DNA from: Stenogyne calaminthoides
Lineage: Eukaryota > Streptophyta > Magnoliopsida > Lamiales > Lamiaceae
Assembly (NCBI GenBank): GCA_037126765.1
Contig: JBBCBC010000022.1
Location: 16,893,758 to 16,957,757, forward strand
Length of the DNA: 64,000 nucleotides
Reading direction: 5' to 3'
In this document: positions 35,428 through 46,097 of the stretch, one piece after another
Position numbering within the stretch: position 1 is the first letter of the stretch
Layout: every line of letters starts with the position of its first letter
The notes under the pieces: generated by a model
The model's input: the letters and a program-made list of their open reading frames with translations, nothing else
Told to the model about the DNA's origin: nothing
Databases searched by the model: none
Program-made: the position numbers and the translations under genes

Positions 35428-37150
35428 TGTTGGGGAATGGATTGCCCAGATCTATTCGTGATGAATATTTAAATACAAATTTAATTCTAACAATTATTAC
35501 TAGCATGAATTAATCCTATATTAATTCAAATAATAATTCAACAACAAATCATGCATACAAATTCTTCACATAAATCCTACGCATGCGGAATTGCTAGGAG
35601 TTTACGTGAACTAACCTCTCGAAGTAAAAAACATTGAGAAGATAGATCCCGTTTACATGAACACACCAAAAGACCTTCTCAAGTATTCCCTCGTCCTTGT
35701 CCAACAATCCGGTAGTAGGATGCTCGCGAACAATTTAACAAAAAGGAAAAATAAAATTAGGTTGCACCACCTTTGTGGATTTCTAATTTTTCCAACACAT
35801 GGAATTGCACTAGGGATGAAAAATTCATCCCCTATTTATAATACTAGGGTGGACGAATTTTTGGCCTTGGAATAAGATGGGAAATTCTTTTTCTTGATCT
35901 CCAAGAAATCTTGAATATATCCAATATATTCTTTTCTCCATAATTAAAACATTCCACAAAAATCCCAACTCCTCATATTAAGGGATTTTCGAAATATCAC
36001 ATTAAATAGGGAAGAAATAGGATCTTTGACTTTTCTTGAATTTATGGGATAATCTTGTATTCCAAGAATACATATTCCATAAAATCTTTCCAAGAAAATC
36101 AAGAAAATCTTTTCTCTTTCTTCCTTTAATGATTTTCAAAAAAAATGGAAAAAACAGCAACAATAATTTATTTTATTTTAAACACCTTTTTCAGTTATTG
36201 GACTTTATCTTTGGGCTACTTGAAGGGCCATTAGGAGAATTAAGATTGGACCTTTCAATGGACCTTGAATTTCTAATATTGAGCCACAATATTATTCAAG
36301 CCCATAAATATTAATTAATCCCACTACATAATTAATATTGCACTATCCATCTTAACCCATATTACTGTTAACATGGCTCCCGGTTATTATTTCCCGTGTT
36401 TAAGATTATCCAGTCCATTAATTAATTTAGGCTACTGAAATAGCCTCACATTAATTAACATCTTTTTCCTTGGTCAAGGAACGACTCAACATTATTATCC
36501 ATACCGAAAAGTAATTCCACTTGCAAGATTTGGTATGATAAAACTTCTGAGCCTCCCAAGGGGATAAATCAAACAAGGCGCACTTGCACACGTTTCACCG
36601 TATTAAATCTTAGAAATCGTCGTGTAACCGATAACATTGCCTAAGATACAAGGTATTGAATCTCACTGATTCTCTTCCCATCATAAGTCAAACCAATGGT
36701 TATTGATTCCAAACGATCCTATTTAAGGGACGGAGATTAAGAAATAATGAACCATTGAGGTCTAATTCTTCTATATTCAGTACTGAAGAATTTATCCTCT
36801 TGTGGGTCCCATTCAGTGCATCATAATGCAGTAGTGCAATCTCTTGGTCAAGACAAGTCAATCTGAGCCTTACACTTCAACCTTTCACGATGGTTTGTTC
36901 ATTTCCATCTAGGTCGTGAATTATGTACTTTTAGTTACCAGGGACTGTTAATTTAATCTTCTGTGATCTGATTTCACTAAATTAACTACATTATAACACG
37001 TACTATTCATTGAACAGTTATGCAGTAAATATATGTAACATTCAATGATATTTAAAGCAGCAGTGATAAATAATTTATTTCAGCAAATAAGACAGAAATT
37101 CAGTCTGGTTATACAAGTAAAAACATACTTTTTCCAGTATAACCCCAACA
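35428..37150 (-). repeat. C 3' LTR (1723 bp)
   Basis: On the + strand it begins TGTTGGGGAATGG and ends AACCCCAACA. The minus-strand promoter box TATAAATA is at 35833-35840. Directly inside (37151-37167) the minus strand reads ATAAGTGGGAGAT, the polypurine tract. It is close in sequence to its partner at 41348-43056, with scattered substitutions and a few indels, which suggests a fairly recent insertion. Confidence 0.9.
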
Positions 37151-37277
37151 ATCTCCCACTTATACTCAAAGTCTGCTTTTAAGTATACTACAACACGTCT
37201 TGTGTAGAATCTAGGTAACATCTAATGTCACCTACACGAACCTAATAATATCTCTCCCACTTATACTCAAAGCAGAT

Positions 37278-38935
37278 TGGCTATGCACTTGACAACAATT
37301 CCTCCCACATGTCTCTTGAATGTTTCCAGAGGCAGACACTTTGTGAAAAGATTACCTAGGTTATCCTCCAATGCGATCTCAGCCACGTCTACATCTCCTC
37401 TCTTAACAATTTCTCGTCTAAGATTTCTTTCCTTATGTGTATTTTGTTTGACTCGTGGACTCTTTGGTTCCCTTAAATTTGTAACTGCTTCCGGCAGATA
37501 TTGCTGGACAAATTCAGAACTTCATCCAAGTCCACTAAGAAGATCTAGAGCCAAACTGGTTCCTTCACTGCTTCACAAGCAGCTACTTACTCGGCTTCCA
37601 TGGTTGAGTCAGTGATGCATTTCTGCTTCACACTCGTCGATTTCATGGCTACACTTTCCAAATTAAAACACACTAACTGAGGTAGATAGTTTCTGGAATC
37701 TATGTCTGATTGGAATTCCAAGTCCTTGTAAGCCTCTTTAGCTCATCCAAGGTAATCTCAGTTCTGGGCTTTTTATCGTTCATACTGTCTTCTTCCAAAA
37801 ATCTAAAGTGCGTACTATTTACCACCTTTTGATCTTCTGGACCATAGAACATGCACCCTTTCGTTCCCTCGGGATACCCTATAAACAGCCTTAATTCTGA
37901 TCTTAGATCCAATTTACCGGCCTCCTTGTCCAACACGTATGCCGGACACCCCCAGATTCTCATGTGTCTTAAACTAGGCTTGCGCCCGGTCCACAACTCT
38001 TTAGGGGTTTTTGGAAACCAATTTGGATGGCACCAAGTTTAGAATGTAAGCCGATGTTTCCAAGGCATGACCCCAAAACGACTTAGGTAGATTCGCATAA
38101 CTCATCATTGACCTGACCATTTCTAAAAAGAGTTCTTTTTCTTCGTTCTGCAACCCCGTTTTGTTGAGGGGTTCCGGGTGCAGTCAACTGGGATACAATC
38201 CCTTCATCTGACAAGTAGTTCAAACATTCATCGCTCAGGTATTCACCTTCACGATCAGATTGTAGACACTTGATACCTTTTTCCTATGATTCTCCGTTTG
38301 AGCCTTAAAATCCTTGAATTAATCAAAGGGTCTCAAATTCATGCTTCATAAGGAAAATGTACCTAAATCTTGAGTAATAATTGATCAAAGTAACGAAATA
38401 CTCATAACCTCCTCTTGCTTTGATTGACATTTGACCACATATGTCAGTGTGAATGATCTCTAACACTTCTTTGATTCTATTCCCCTTGGTTCCAAATGCC
38501 CTCTTGGTCATTTTACCCTCCAAACGTGATTCGTACGTTGGAAATGGTTCAATCCGGAGAGACTCCAATTAACCATCTTGAACCAACCTTTGGATCCTCT
38601 TTGGACTAAAACGACCTAGTCATAGAAGTTTTTCGTTCACATCTGCTGAACGTTTCCTTTTATTGCTTGAAATAGTCGATGTGTTATAGGATGCATTTTG
38701 CGAGTGGTGTGCACATATAATAGTATAGAGATTGTTCATCAATGTCCCATAACAGATAAACTCATCATTCCGATAAATGATGTCATTCTTATTAAAAGAA
38801 ACACAGTGTCCATCAAAAGAATTTTAGAAACTGAAAGTGAATTCTTTCTAAAACTGGGAACATAAAGAACGTCTCTTAACACTAAAATTTTATCACTAAA
38901 AGATAAATGCACTTCTCCCACTACTTTAAACACTA
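37278..38935 (-). pseudogene. C pol remnant: protease tail, integrase, RNase H tail
   Basis: From right to left on the minus strand there is a protease-to-linker segment (GEVHLSFSDKILVLRDVLYV, 38739-38933). Then comes the integrase start (EVLEIIHTDICGQ, RGGYEYFVTLINYYSR, 38323-38568). The integrase C-terminal part follows (RHMRIWGCPAYVLDKEAGKL, FIGYPEGTKGCMFYG, 37700-37996). RNase H words come last (STMEAEYVAACEA near 37590 and DNLGNLFTKCLP near 37340). Between the last two blocks the whole reverse transcriptase is absent. Several frame breaks occur. The lineage differs from S1. Confidence 0.8.
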
Positions 38936-39108
38936 CTTACGTAGCACTGCAGTACCTGCTACTCATGTAGCACTACTGTAACCGCTACTTACGTAGAATT
39001 GCAATAACCGCTAATCACGTAGCGTTGCAACAACTGTTACTTACGTAGCATTGCAATATCTGCTATTTACATAGCATTGCAATAACCACTACTTTCGTAA
39101 CACTGCCC
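38935..39108. repeat. 26-bp tandem repeat, 6.7 copies, inside element C
   Basis: Units start at 38935, 38961, 38987, 39013, 39039, 39065 and 39091 (partial). The typical unit is acttacgtagcattgcaata followed by accgct. No unit has gained or lost a base, although they differ by substitutions. The centre tacgta is palindromic. It lies between the gag and protease remnants and, with period 26, cannot be a repeated peptide in one frame. Confidence 0.9.
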
Positions 39109-39900
39109 ATGGAGATGATGGTCTCACTCCCACTAAATCTTTGGATTATCCAAAATCCTTGAAACATTGAAACAAACATGATTAGTGGTTCTCATATCCA
39201 CTACCCACAAATGGGAGCACACACCGCTAAACAAGTTTCAACAATTAGTATTTGAGAATTACCCTTCTTCCGAACCTTTTTAAGTTTGGGACAGACTGAC
39301 CTATGATGTCTTCTCAGGCCGCAATTAAGCATTTTTGTTGTCGGCCTTCTTCTTGACACCTCTTAATGCCATCTTCTACGAAAATTTCATATGGCCATCT
39401 CGCTTCACGATTCTGGTGAGTGAAAATTTGTTAAGATCTATCATAATAGCTGCAATGGTTTTCAAGTTTTGGTGTCGATGTTACAACACACCTGACGTTG
39501 AAGTCAAGATGATACACTTAGCCATTTTCTTGGATCCTGACCATTGTTTATGATGTCACTTATTTTCCTCTTAATCGTAGTCTTAGAGAGTCTAGGTTTG
39601 TCAAGGACGAACTTATGCGCATTTCATGGTCAAGAAAATAAATAATTTCCAATCGACATAGTTTCCTAAACAACTCTATTGACAAAGTATATTAACAGTG
39701 GATTAAAAGGTTGCGACATGCTGAACTGAAATAAATAACGATTTTTGCATAAGAACAAAATTATCACATAATTCGATCATATGTATCATATTAAAATCTC
39801 AAAAAATATGAACATGCATCAGCTAACATCTCAAAACAATTTAAATAAGTCACGTGGTGTGGGTCATTATTTAAACACATTCAAGCAGGTTACAAACAAG
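39109..39900 (-). pseudogene. C gag remnant with zinc knuckle
   Basis: On the minus strand near 39275-39330 the words C-LN-C-GLRR-H-HRSV-C form a CX2CX4HX4C zinc knuckle followed by PKLKK, the usual end of copia Gag. Further segments to about 39540 look like Gag in broken frames (INKFSLTRIVKRDGHMKFS-like). The part from 39560 to 39900 has no frame I recognise. Confidence 0.6.
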
Positions 39901-40535
39901 AAAATAGTTACAAACCTTTAATATCCAGATTAATAGTTGGCTCCCACTTGACCAATATAAGATTGACATGGACTTCGGGGAAGTATATGCATATCAATCT
40001 TATACCAAAGTAATAACCATGATTAAATACAGTTATTATTTCGCTTTGAACAAGCCTCGTGGGGAGGGTCATCGTCGCCACTAATAAAAATCCACAATCA
40101 TCCGTTTGAAATTCATTCATGTGAAAGTTATCTTTTGGTCGTCCCGTGGGGGGAATTTCTCCAAAAGAATTCACAAATAAATAAATCTTGGAGGTCAAAA
40201 TTAATTCAATTTTATTATCCGGAATAAAATTGTCAATTAATTATTTAAAACATACTTAGTAATTTTAGAAAGTGAGATTTTTCTAAAATAATTTCTAATG
40301 CATCGCATATTCAAATATAATTAAATACGCACGAAAAATAAAGCAAACATCAAAATAAAAAATTAAACACATTGGGCACATATATCCAATTGTCACGGTT
40401 AATTTTTGTCATGTCTTGATCTTGAGAAATCGTCTTCATAGCCTTCATCGTTCGTCTCGAAAGGCTCCCACTCGTCCGCAACATTTTCTTTGCAATGTCC
40501 TCCCTCTAGGTCCAAAACGATGCCCGACATTGGGT
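39901..40535 (-). other. Unrecognised stretch of element C between gag and GC-rich leader
   Basis: An open frame of 96 codons (39908-40198) includes a GEIPPTGRPKDNFH segment that I do not recognise. The rest, to 40400, is AT-rich. It may be 5' Gag or leader sequence of the element. No function can be given. Confidence 0.4.
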
Positions 40536-40539
40536 AGCT

Positions 40540-41045
40540 CATAGTCCAAAACACGTATCCGCGTGCGCCCATGCGCACGCCCGCGTTTGGACCGGCCATC
40601 GATGCCCATCGCTTTCGGCTCTCTGCGGCCGGCGGATCTGCGAAGCGCCCGTGCTGCGACGCGTCCACATCGCTTCGCCAGCGTCTGGCGGCCTTTCGGC
40701 GGTAAAGGCGATCCGTGGATCTGCGTGCTCCCACCCTGCCTCACCCGCTTCATTTGGCATAGCCCCCCTCGGCCACACCACCCTCGTCCGCGTGCACGGT
40801 CTGGCGCGTCGGTCTGGCGTCGCCCGCGTTCGCCCATCGTGTTCCCCGCGCCTGCCTTTATCTTGCGCCCCTATACGCCCGTCGGCCCAAGTTTTGCCCG
40901 GCACTCGACCATGCCTGGGCTTGCGCCCGCGTGCACCGAGCGCCCCTCGGCCAGCCCCGTGCGCGACCACCTAGCACCTTGGGCTTGGCTCGCGTACGTC
41001 CGGGCACTTGGTCGCCCATTTTTAACTCTTCGTCTTCGTTCTCGA
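40540..41045. other. GC-rich block inside AT-rich element C
   Basis: About 500 bp are strikingly rich in G and C (words such as cgcccgcg, ggccggcgg, gcgcccctcgg), while the DNA on both sides is strongly AT-rich. Several overlapping frames on both strands are open only because stop codons are rare at such composition. The codon pattern shows no known domain. It sits in the leader between PBS and gag, where D2 has a similar block (52680-53340). Confidence 0.7.
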
Positions 41046-41333
41046 TCCGGTTGCAATTTATTTATAAAAAATAAATAAACCTAGATCTAGACTAGTCTAT
41101 TACATTGATCAAATCAAACAAATCCTAATCTACTCGTGGATTTTCTCACGAGGCAAAACGAATTCGAACGAATCGAATTAAAAACTACAATTTATATGCA
41201 TGCATAAACATTCATCAAATACCATGACAATTGGATACCTGCAAAAGAGATCTAGCAATTCTACTATCCAATTTCAAATTTAATGAACAACGAATTAAAT
41301 TACAATTTTTAAAATTCAGAGCCCGAAACCGAG

Positions 41334-41345
41334 GCTCTGATACCA
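41334..41345 (-). other. C primer-binding site (initiator tRNA-Met type)
   Basis: The minus strand reads TGGTATCAGAGC, two bases from the end of the 5' LTR at 41348. This confirms the minus orientation of element C. Confidence 0.9.
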
Positions 41346-41347
41346 GA

Positions 41348-43056
41348 TGTTGGGGAATGGGTTGCCCGGATCTATTTAAATACAAATTTAATTCTAACAA
41401 TTATTAATTGCATGAATTAATCTTATATTAATTCAAATAATAAATCAACAACAAATCATGCATACAAATTCGTCACATAAATCCTACGCATGCGGAATTG
41501 CTAGGAGTTTACATGAACTAACCTCTCAGCGTGACAATAGTTGAGAAGATGGATCCCGTTCACACGAACACATCAAAAGACCTTCTCAAGTATTCCCTCA
41601 TCCTTGTCCAACAATCCGGTGGTAGGATGCTCGCGAATAATTTAACAAAAGGGAAAAATAAAATTATGTTGCACCACCTTTGTGGATTTCTAATTTTTCC
41701 AACACATGGAATTGGAATGGGGATGAAAAATTCATCCCCTATTTATAATACTAGGGTGGTCGAATTTTTGGCCTTGGAATAAGATGGTAAAATCTTTTTC
41801 TTGATCTCTAAGAAATCTTGAATATATCCAATATATTCTTTTCTCCATAATTAAAATATTCCACAAAAATCTCAACTCCTCATATTAAGGGATTTTCGAA
41901 AATATCACATTAAATAGGGAAGAAATAGGATCTTTGACTTTTCTTGAATTTATGGGATAATCTTGTATTCCAAGAATACATATTCCATAAAATCTTTCCA
42001 AGAAAATCAAGAAAATCTTTTCTCTTTCTTCCTTTAATGATTTTCGAAAAAAATGGAAAAAATAGCAACAATAATTTATTTTATTTTAAACACCTTTTTC
42101 AGTTATTGGACTTTATCTTTGGACTACTTGAAGGGCCTTTAGGAAAATTAAGATTGGACCTTCCAATGGACCTTGAATTTATAATATTGAGCCACAATAT
42201 TATTCAAGCCCATAAATATTAATTAATACCACTACATAATTAATATTGCACATCCATCTTAACCCATATTACTGTTAATATGGCTCCCGGTTATTATTTT
42301 CTATGTTTAAGATTATCCAGTCCATTAATTAATTTAGGCCACTGAAATAGCCTCACATTAATTAACATATTTTTCCTTGGTCAAGGAACGACTCAACATT
42401 ATTATCCATACCGGAAACTAATTCCACTTGCAAGATTTGGTATGATAAAACTTCTGAGCCTCCCAAGGGGACAAATCAAACAAGGCACACTTGCACACGT
42501 TTCACCGTATTAAATCTTAGCAATTGTAGTGTAACCAATAACATTGCCCAAGATACAAGGTATTGAATCTCACTGATTCTCTTCCCATCATAAGTCAAAA
42601 CAATGGTTATTGATTCCACACGATCCTATTTAAGGGACAGAGATTAAGAAATAATGAACCACTGAGGTCTAATTCTTCTATATTCAATACTGAAGAATTT
42701 ATCCTCCTGTGGGTCCCATTCAGTGCATCATAATGCACTAGTGCAATCTCTTGGTCAAGACAAGCCAATCTGAGCCTTACACTTCAACCTTTCATGATGG
42801 TTTGTTCATTTCCATCTGGGTCGTGAATTATGTACTTTTAGTTACAAGGGACTGTTAATTTAATCTTCTGTGATCTGGTATCACTAAATTAACTACAATG
42901 TAACACGTACTATTCATTGAACAGTTATGCAGTAAATATATGTAACATTCAATGATATTTAAAGCATCAGTGATAAATAATTTATTTCAGCAAATAAGAT
43001 AGAAATTCAGTCTGGTTATACAAAGTAAAAGCATACTTTCCAGTATAACCCCAACA
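41348..43056 (-). repeat. C 5' LTR (1709 bp)
   Basis: It begins TGTTGGGGAATGG and ends AACCCCAACA on the + strand. The minus-strand TATAAATA box is at 41740-41747. It is the partner of 35428-37150. The left copy has a short extra segment (cgtgatgaat) near its start that is absent here. Confidence 0.9.
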
Positions 43057-43236
43057 CTAAGTACACTGCTGATGTACTTAGTTAGTGCTTGTGCTTGTTG
43101 TTTGCTTTTAAATTATGATTTGGTTGAATAGTAGTTGTTCTCTGAATGGCTATTATTTGTTTATTTCCTGACACAAGTTCGGATGTTGTTTTAAATATCA
43201 GGTGTGTTGTAGTAGAAAGGCCAAATTGGGGGAGTT
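43057..43236 (+). other. S1 tail before the 3' LTR, with polypurine tract
   Basis: This is the continuation of the S1 spacer cut by element C. It includes the right CTAAG duplication and ends with ttgggggag (43226-43234), the polypurine tract used to prime plus-strand DNA, directly before the LTR. Confidence 0.8.
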
Positions 43237-45624
43237 TGTTGATGTTGCACGGATGTTGTTCTAGATGTTGGACAACATTCTACACAACATCTTAAATTTG
43301 CCCTTTCTCCTAAACACTGACTCTGTTTTATTAGATGTGTTTTTCTATGTTTCCTACATTGCAGGTTGAAGACAATTTCGGATATTGTCAAGCGGTTGCA
43401 CTGATGGAGTAAGAATAGAAAGATCATGGGTGGTTACACCAAGATCATGGAGATAGTGGAGGAGATCTTCAAGGTTGTCCACACCAAGTGGATAGGACAA
43501 TGCAGTTGGTCCGAATGTCTATAAATAGACTGCATTGGTCGACATTCAAGTTTGAGTTAAAGTGAAATCTCATTTGCTCTACTCCAAACTTAAGAGAGTA
43601 ACATCCAAGACACAACCGAGTGATTGTTTCTTGTAGGAGTGTGAGGGTCGTTGTTATTATATTTGTACTGGTCGAGGGAATACAATCTCTCCCATCAGTA
43701 TTGTGTTTATCTTATTAGATCAAGTTTTAGGTTGAATAAGATCACTAGTTACTTGATTGAATAGATTGATTTTTGGTGTGTGGTTTTTCACTACACCTTT
43801 TAGGATCTTGTAAGTGATTCGTGTGTATCTCACTACTTGTTATAGTGATATTTTTAACCATGAGGTTGTATAGTCTTATTATAGACTATACACAATTTTG
43901 GAAATCCTTTGCACTGCGTTTTTATACTTCCGCTGTCGTATATTGTTTTATATGTTTCACAACATTTTCAACATGTTGGTCCCGGTGAAAAACCCGTGAA
44001 ATGCGGAAAAAACATGTAATGCATATAAAACAGGAGTGAAGGAATGGTGATTCCATTTTTTTGCGTTTTAAGCCCATGTGTTGTGTTTTGCTTATAATTG
44101 AATGCATATGACAAGTAAGAACATAAAGCAATAAAGAACACAACAAAGTGTAGTGGTTCGGAGACTCAAGCTCCTACATCCACTCTCCCTGTTCCTAGGG
44201 AAATTCCTTCAAACGGGACTTATCACCCTCCACGGGATTGCCTACAGATGTTTACCGAGTTCACGCTCCAACGGGACTTATCTCCCTCACGGGATCGCCT
44301 ATAGATGTTTAACGAGTTCTCACTCAAACGGGACTTATCACCCTCACGGGATCGCCTATAGATGTTTAACGAGTTCTCACTCACCTACAAACTTAACCTA
44401 TCAAACTGATTTGGGTAAGGTTTGTTTGGTTTCCAACTAGGTTGAGATTTTTCCTACATTTGTTTAGCCTCAATGTTAAGGTTGGGAAAATCTCTCTAAG
44501 CTTATGATATTACATTTGTGCTTAGATCTAGGGTAGAACACTCTTTGGATATATTTGTATATCTACAGACTTGTGTTCTATGGTGGGAATGCTTGAGTAT
44601 ATGGCTCTTGGCTCTGTAGCATCTTTTTCCACATTCTCCACTCTTAATTTGATGGAAGATCTTGTATTTATAGTGTGGATTTGAATGTTACCGTTGGGAG
44701 AATCACATTCAAATCCATACTATTACATGTAAGTTTTTGACTTTTTCAAAATTTGGTTGTCTTCCTCTCATTGGTCCGTCAATTTGAATCTAACGGCTAT
44801 ATTCTTCAGTTTCTTCTGAGACTTCAGGTTTCTCTGAGTCTTCAGGATTCTCTGAGTCTCAGTGTCTTCAGTAACATAGTGAGTCTTGATTCTATACGAG
44901 TCTTGAGTTTATCCGAGTCGCGATGTATTGATGACATCTTGAGTCTTGATTACTTCTTGAGTCTTGATTTTCTCTGAGTCTCAATTTCTTGAAACTTCTT
45001 GAGTCTCGGGTTTCTTGATTGTGAGACTTCTCTTGGCGGACCTTATACGTCGGGCATCTTGACACTCGGGCTTCTTGAGTTGACTCTTCGAAGTCGGACA
45101 TCGACTCTCGAGTTACTTTTACTTTCGACCCTCGGGTCACTTGACTCGACTATCGATTTCTTCTTTTGATCGACAAATTTCGACCGATCGGATCAACATA
45201 TATTCGGATCAAGATATCGAGGATAGAATCAGTCAAGACATCGAGGTTAGCATATCGGTTTATCATATCGATCTCGATCACGCGTCGATCTTGATCGATC
45301 TCATCTTTCATCTTCGATCTCGCAACCTTCTCGACGATTTCTTTGGCTTTAGCTTTTCTTCACATTTGATTTGCCTGACTCATCGGTTAACTCGGAACTC
45401 ATCTATTCGATCTCGTCGGTCTAAATCTGCCCGACCTCGTCTAATCTCGATCATCTTCTTCTGATTTCGTGAGTTCCCCCTCAACTTGTTCTTTCATTCC
45501 CCCTCAACTTGTTATCTGTAAATTAGCTTCAATAACACAAGTTGATAATGTTTTGGCATAATTCATCAAAACTAAAATATCCCAACACAACAACACTCTG
45601 AAAATACAGGCACACACACTTTCA
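43237..45624 (+). repeat. S1 3' LTR, split by a solo LTR
   Basis: It begins TGTTGATGTTGC and ends CTTTCA at 45624, followed by the AATTT duplication. Without the 1614-bp solo LTR and its duplication it is about 769 bp, matching the 774-bp 5' LTR. Its promoter box TATAAATA is at 43520-43527. It differs from the 5' LTR by scattered substitutions and short indels. Confidence 0.9.
43974..45587 (-). mobile_element. Solo LTR, family B (1614 bp), inside the S1 3' LTR
   Basis: It begins TGTTGGTCCCGG and ends TATCCCAACA on the + strand. A perfect duplication CAACA (43969-43973 and 45588-45592) flanks it. It carries three minisatellite units with acgggacttatc (about 44213-44390) and a run of tctctgagtct-type units (about 44815-45010). 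No internal sequence remains, so recombination between two LTRs probably removed it. Confidence 0.9.
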
Positions 45625-46097
45625 AATTTTATTTTATAATTTCTCTTATGTATATCGTAATTTATTTTATGTTATAATTCATTCACTTTTAATTTTTTTT
45701 ATTATTAAACTCTCTCCGTCCCACACTCATTTGGACTTTTATAGTAGATACAATATTTTATTAGTATTTGAGGGGATAAAATGATTTTTAGTTGAAGGTA
45801 TTATAGATCTTTCTACTTTATTATAAAGTGGTTTTTTTTGTGTAAAAAATAATGATATGAGATGTAATTTTTTAGGTGTTGGCAGGATATAATTGTAAAA
45901 TGCAATGTTAATTTATTGTCATTTAAGAAAAGGGAAAATAAGTGTCGGACGGACCAAAATAGAAAATGTACAAATGAGTATGGGACGGAGGGTGTATTAA
46001 TTAATATTTTAATACTTCTTTTTTAAATGTTGTTTCATTTTTCTACTTTTAATTTTTTTTCCTTAATTGATTTATTTTGTTTTGATTTGCAGGTTTT
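45625..46097. other. AT-rich DNA between S1 and element D1
   Basis: It holds the right AATTT duplication of S1 (45625-45629) and a Stowaway MITE (45710-45994). Otherwise it is short AT-rich sequence without genes. This is the pre-insertion DNA on the right side of S1. Confidence 0.7.
45710..45994. mobile_element. Stowaway-type MITE (285 bp)
   Basis: The left end CTCTCTCCGTCCC and right end GGGACGGAGGGTG are imperfect inverted repeats of the plant Stowaway consensus CTCCCTCCGTCCC. TA follows on the right. The left duplication has decayed to aa. There is no coding sequence. Stowaways are moved by Tc1/mariner transposases. Confidence 0.8.

Larger units (their letters stand above)
35428..43056 (-). 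mobile_element. C: minus-strand copia element, internally deleted
   Basis: Two LTRs (35428-37150 and 41348-43056) enclose 4.2 kb. A perfect duplication CTAAG (35423-35427 and 43057-43061) flanks it, and S2 preserves the empty site near 13078. On the minus strand it reads LTR, PBS, a GC-rich leader, an unrecognised stretch, a zinc knuckle, a 26-bp tandem repeat, protease tail, integrase, RNase H tail, polypurine tract, LTR. Nearly all of reverse transcriptase is missing, so it could not move alone. Confidence 0.9.
10680..45624 (+). mobile_element. S1: Sirevirus-like copia element with a third ORF, heavily nested
   Basis: The outer element runs from the 5' LTR (10680-11453) to the 3' LTR (43237-45624). 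It is flanked by a perfect 5-bp duplication AATTT (10675-10679 and 45625-45629). Its order on the + strand is LTR, PBS, gag, protease, integrase, RT, RNase H, spacer, ORF3, polypurine tracts, LTR. Four separate units have inserted into it: S2 at 12133-23398, the three-LTR array at 29481-34134, element C at 35428-43056 and a solo LTR at 43974-45587. The solo LTR in S2 ORF3 is a further layer. About 0.5 kb of gag was lost next to S2. Without the insertions the element is roughly 9.5-10 kb. Confidence 0.9.

Noticed and set aside
37277..37615. 112-codon + strand frame at the left end of the element C interior
   Set aside because: It is the antisense of the RNase H tail (DNLGNLFTK region), which is the supported reading.
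40399..41078. Several overlapping Arg/Ala/Pro-rich frames on both strands
   Set aside because: The GC-rich composition makes stop codons rare in all frames. No domain, no start context and no frame preference could be seen.
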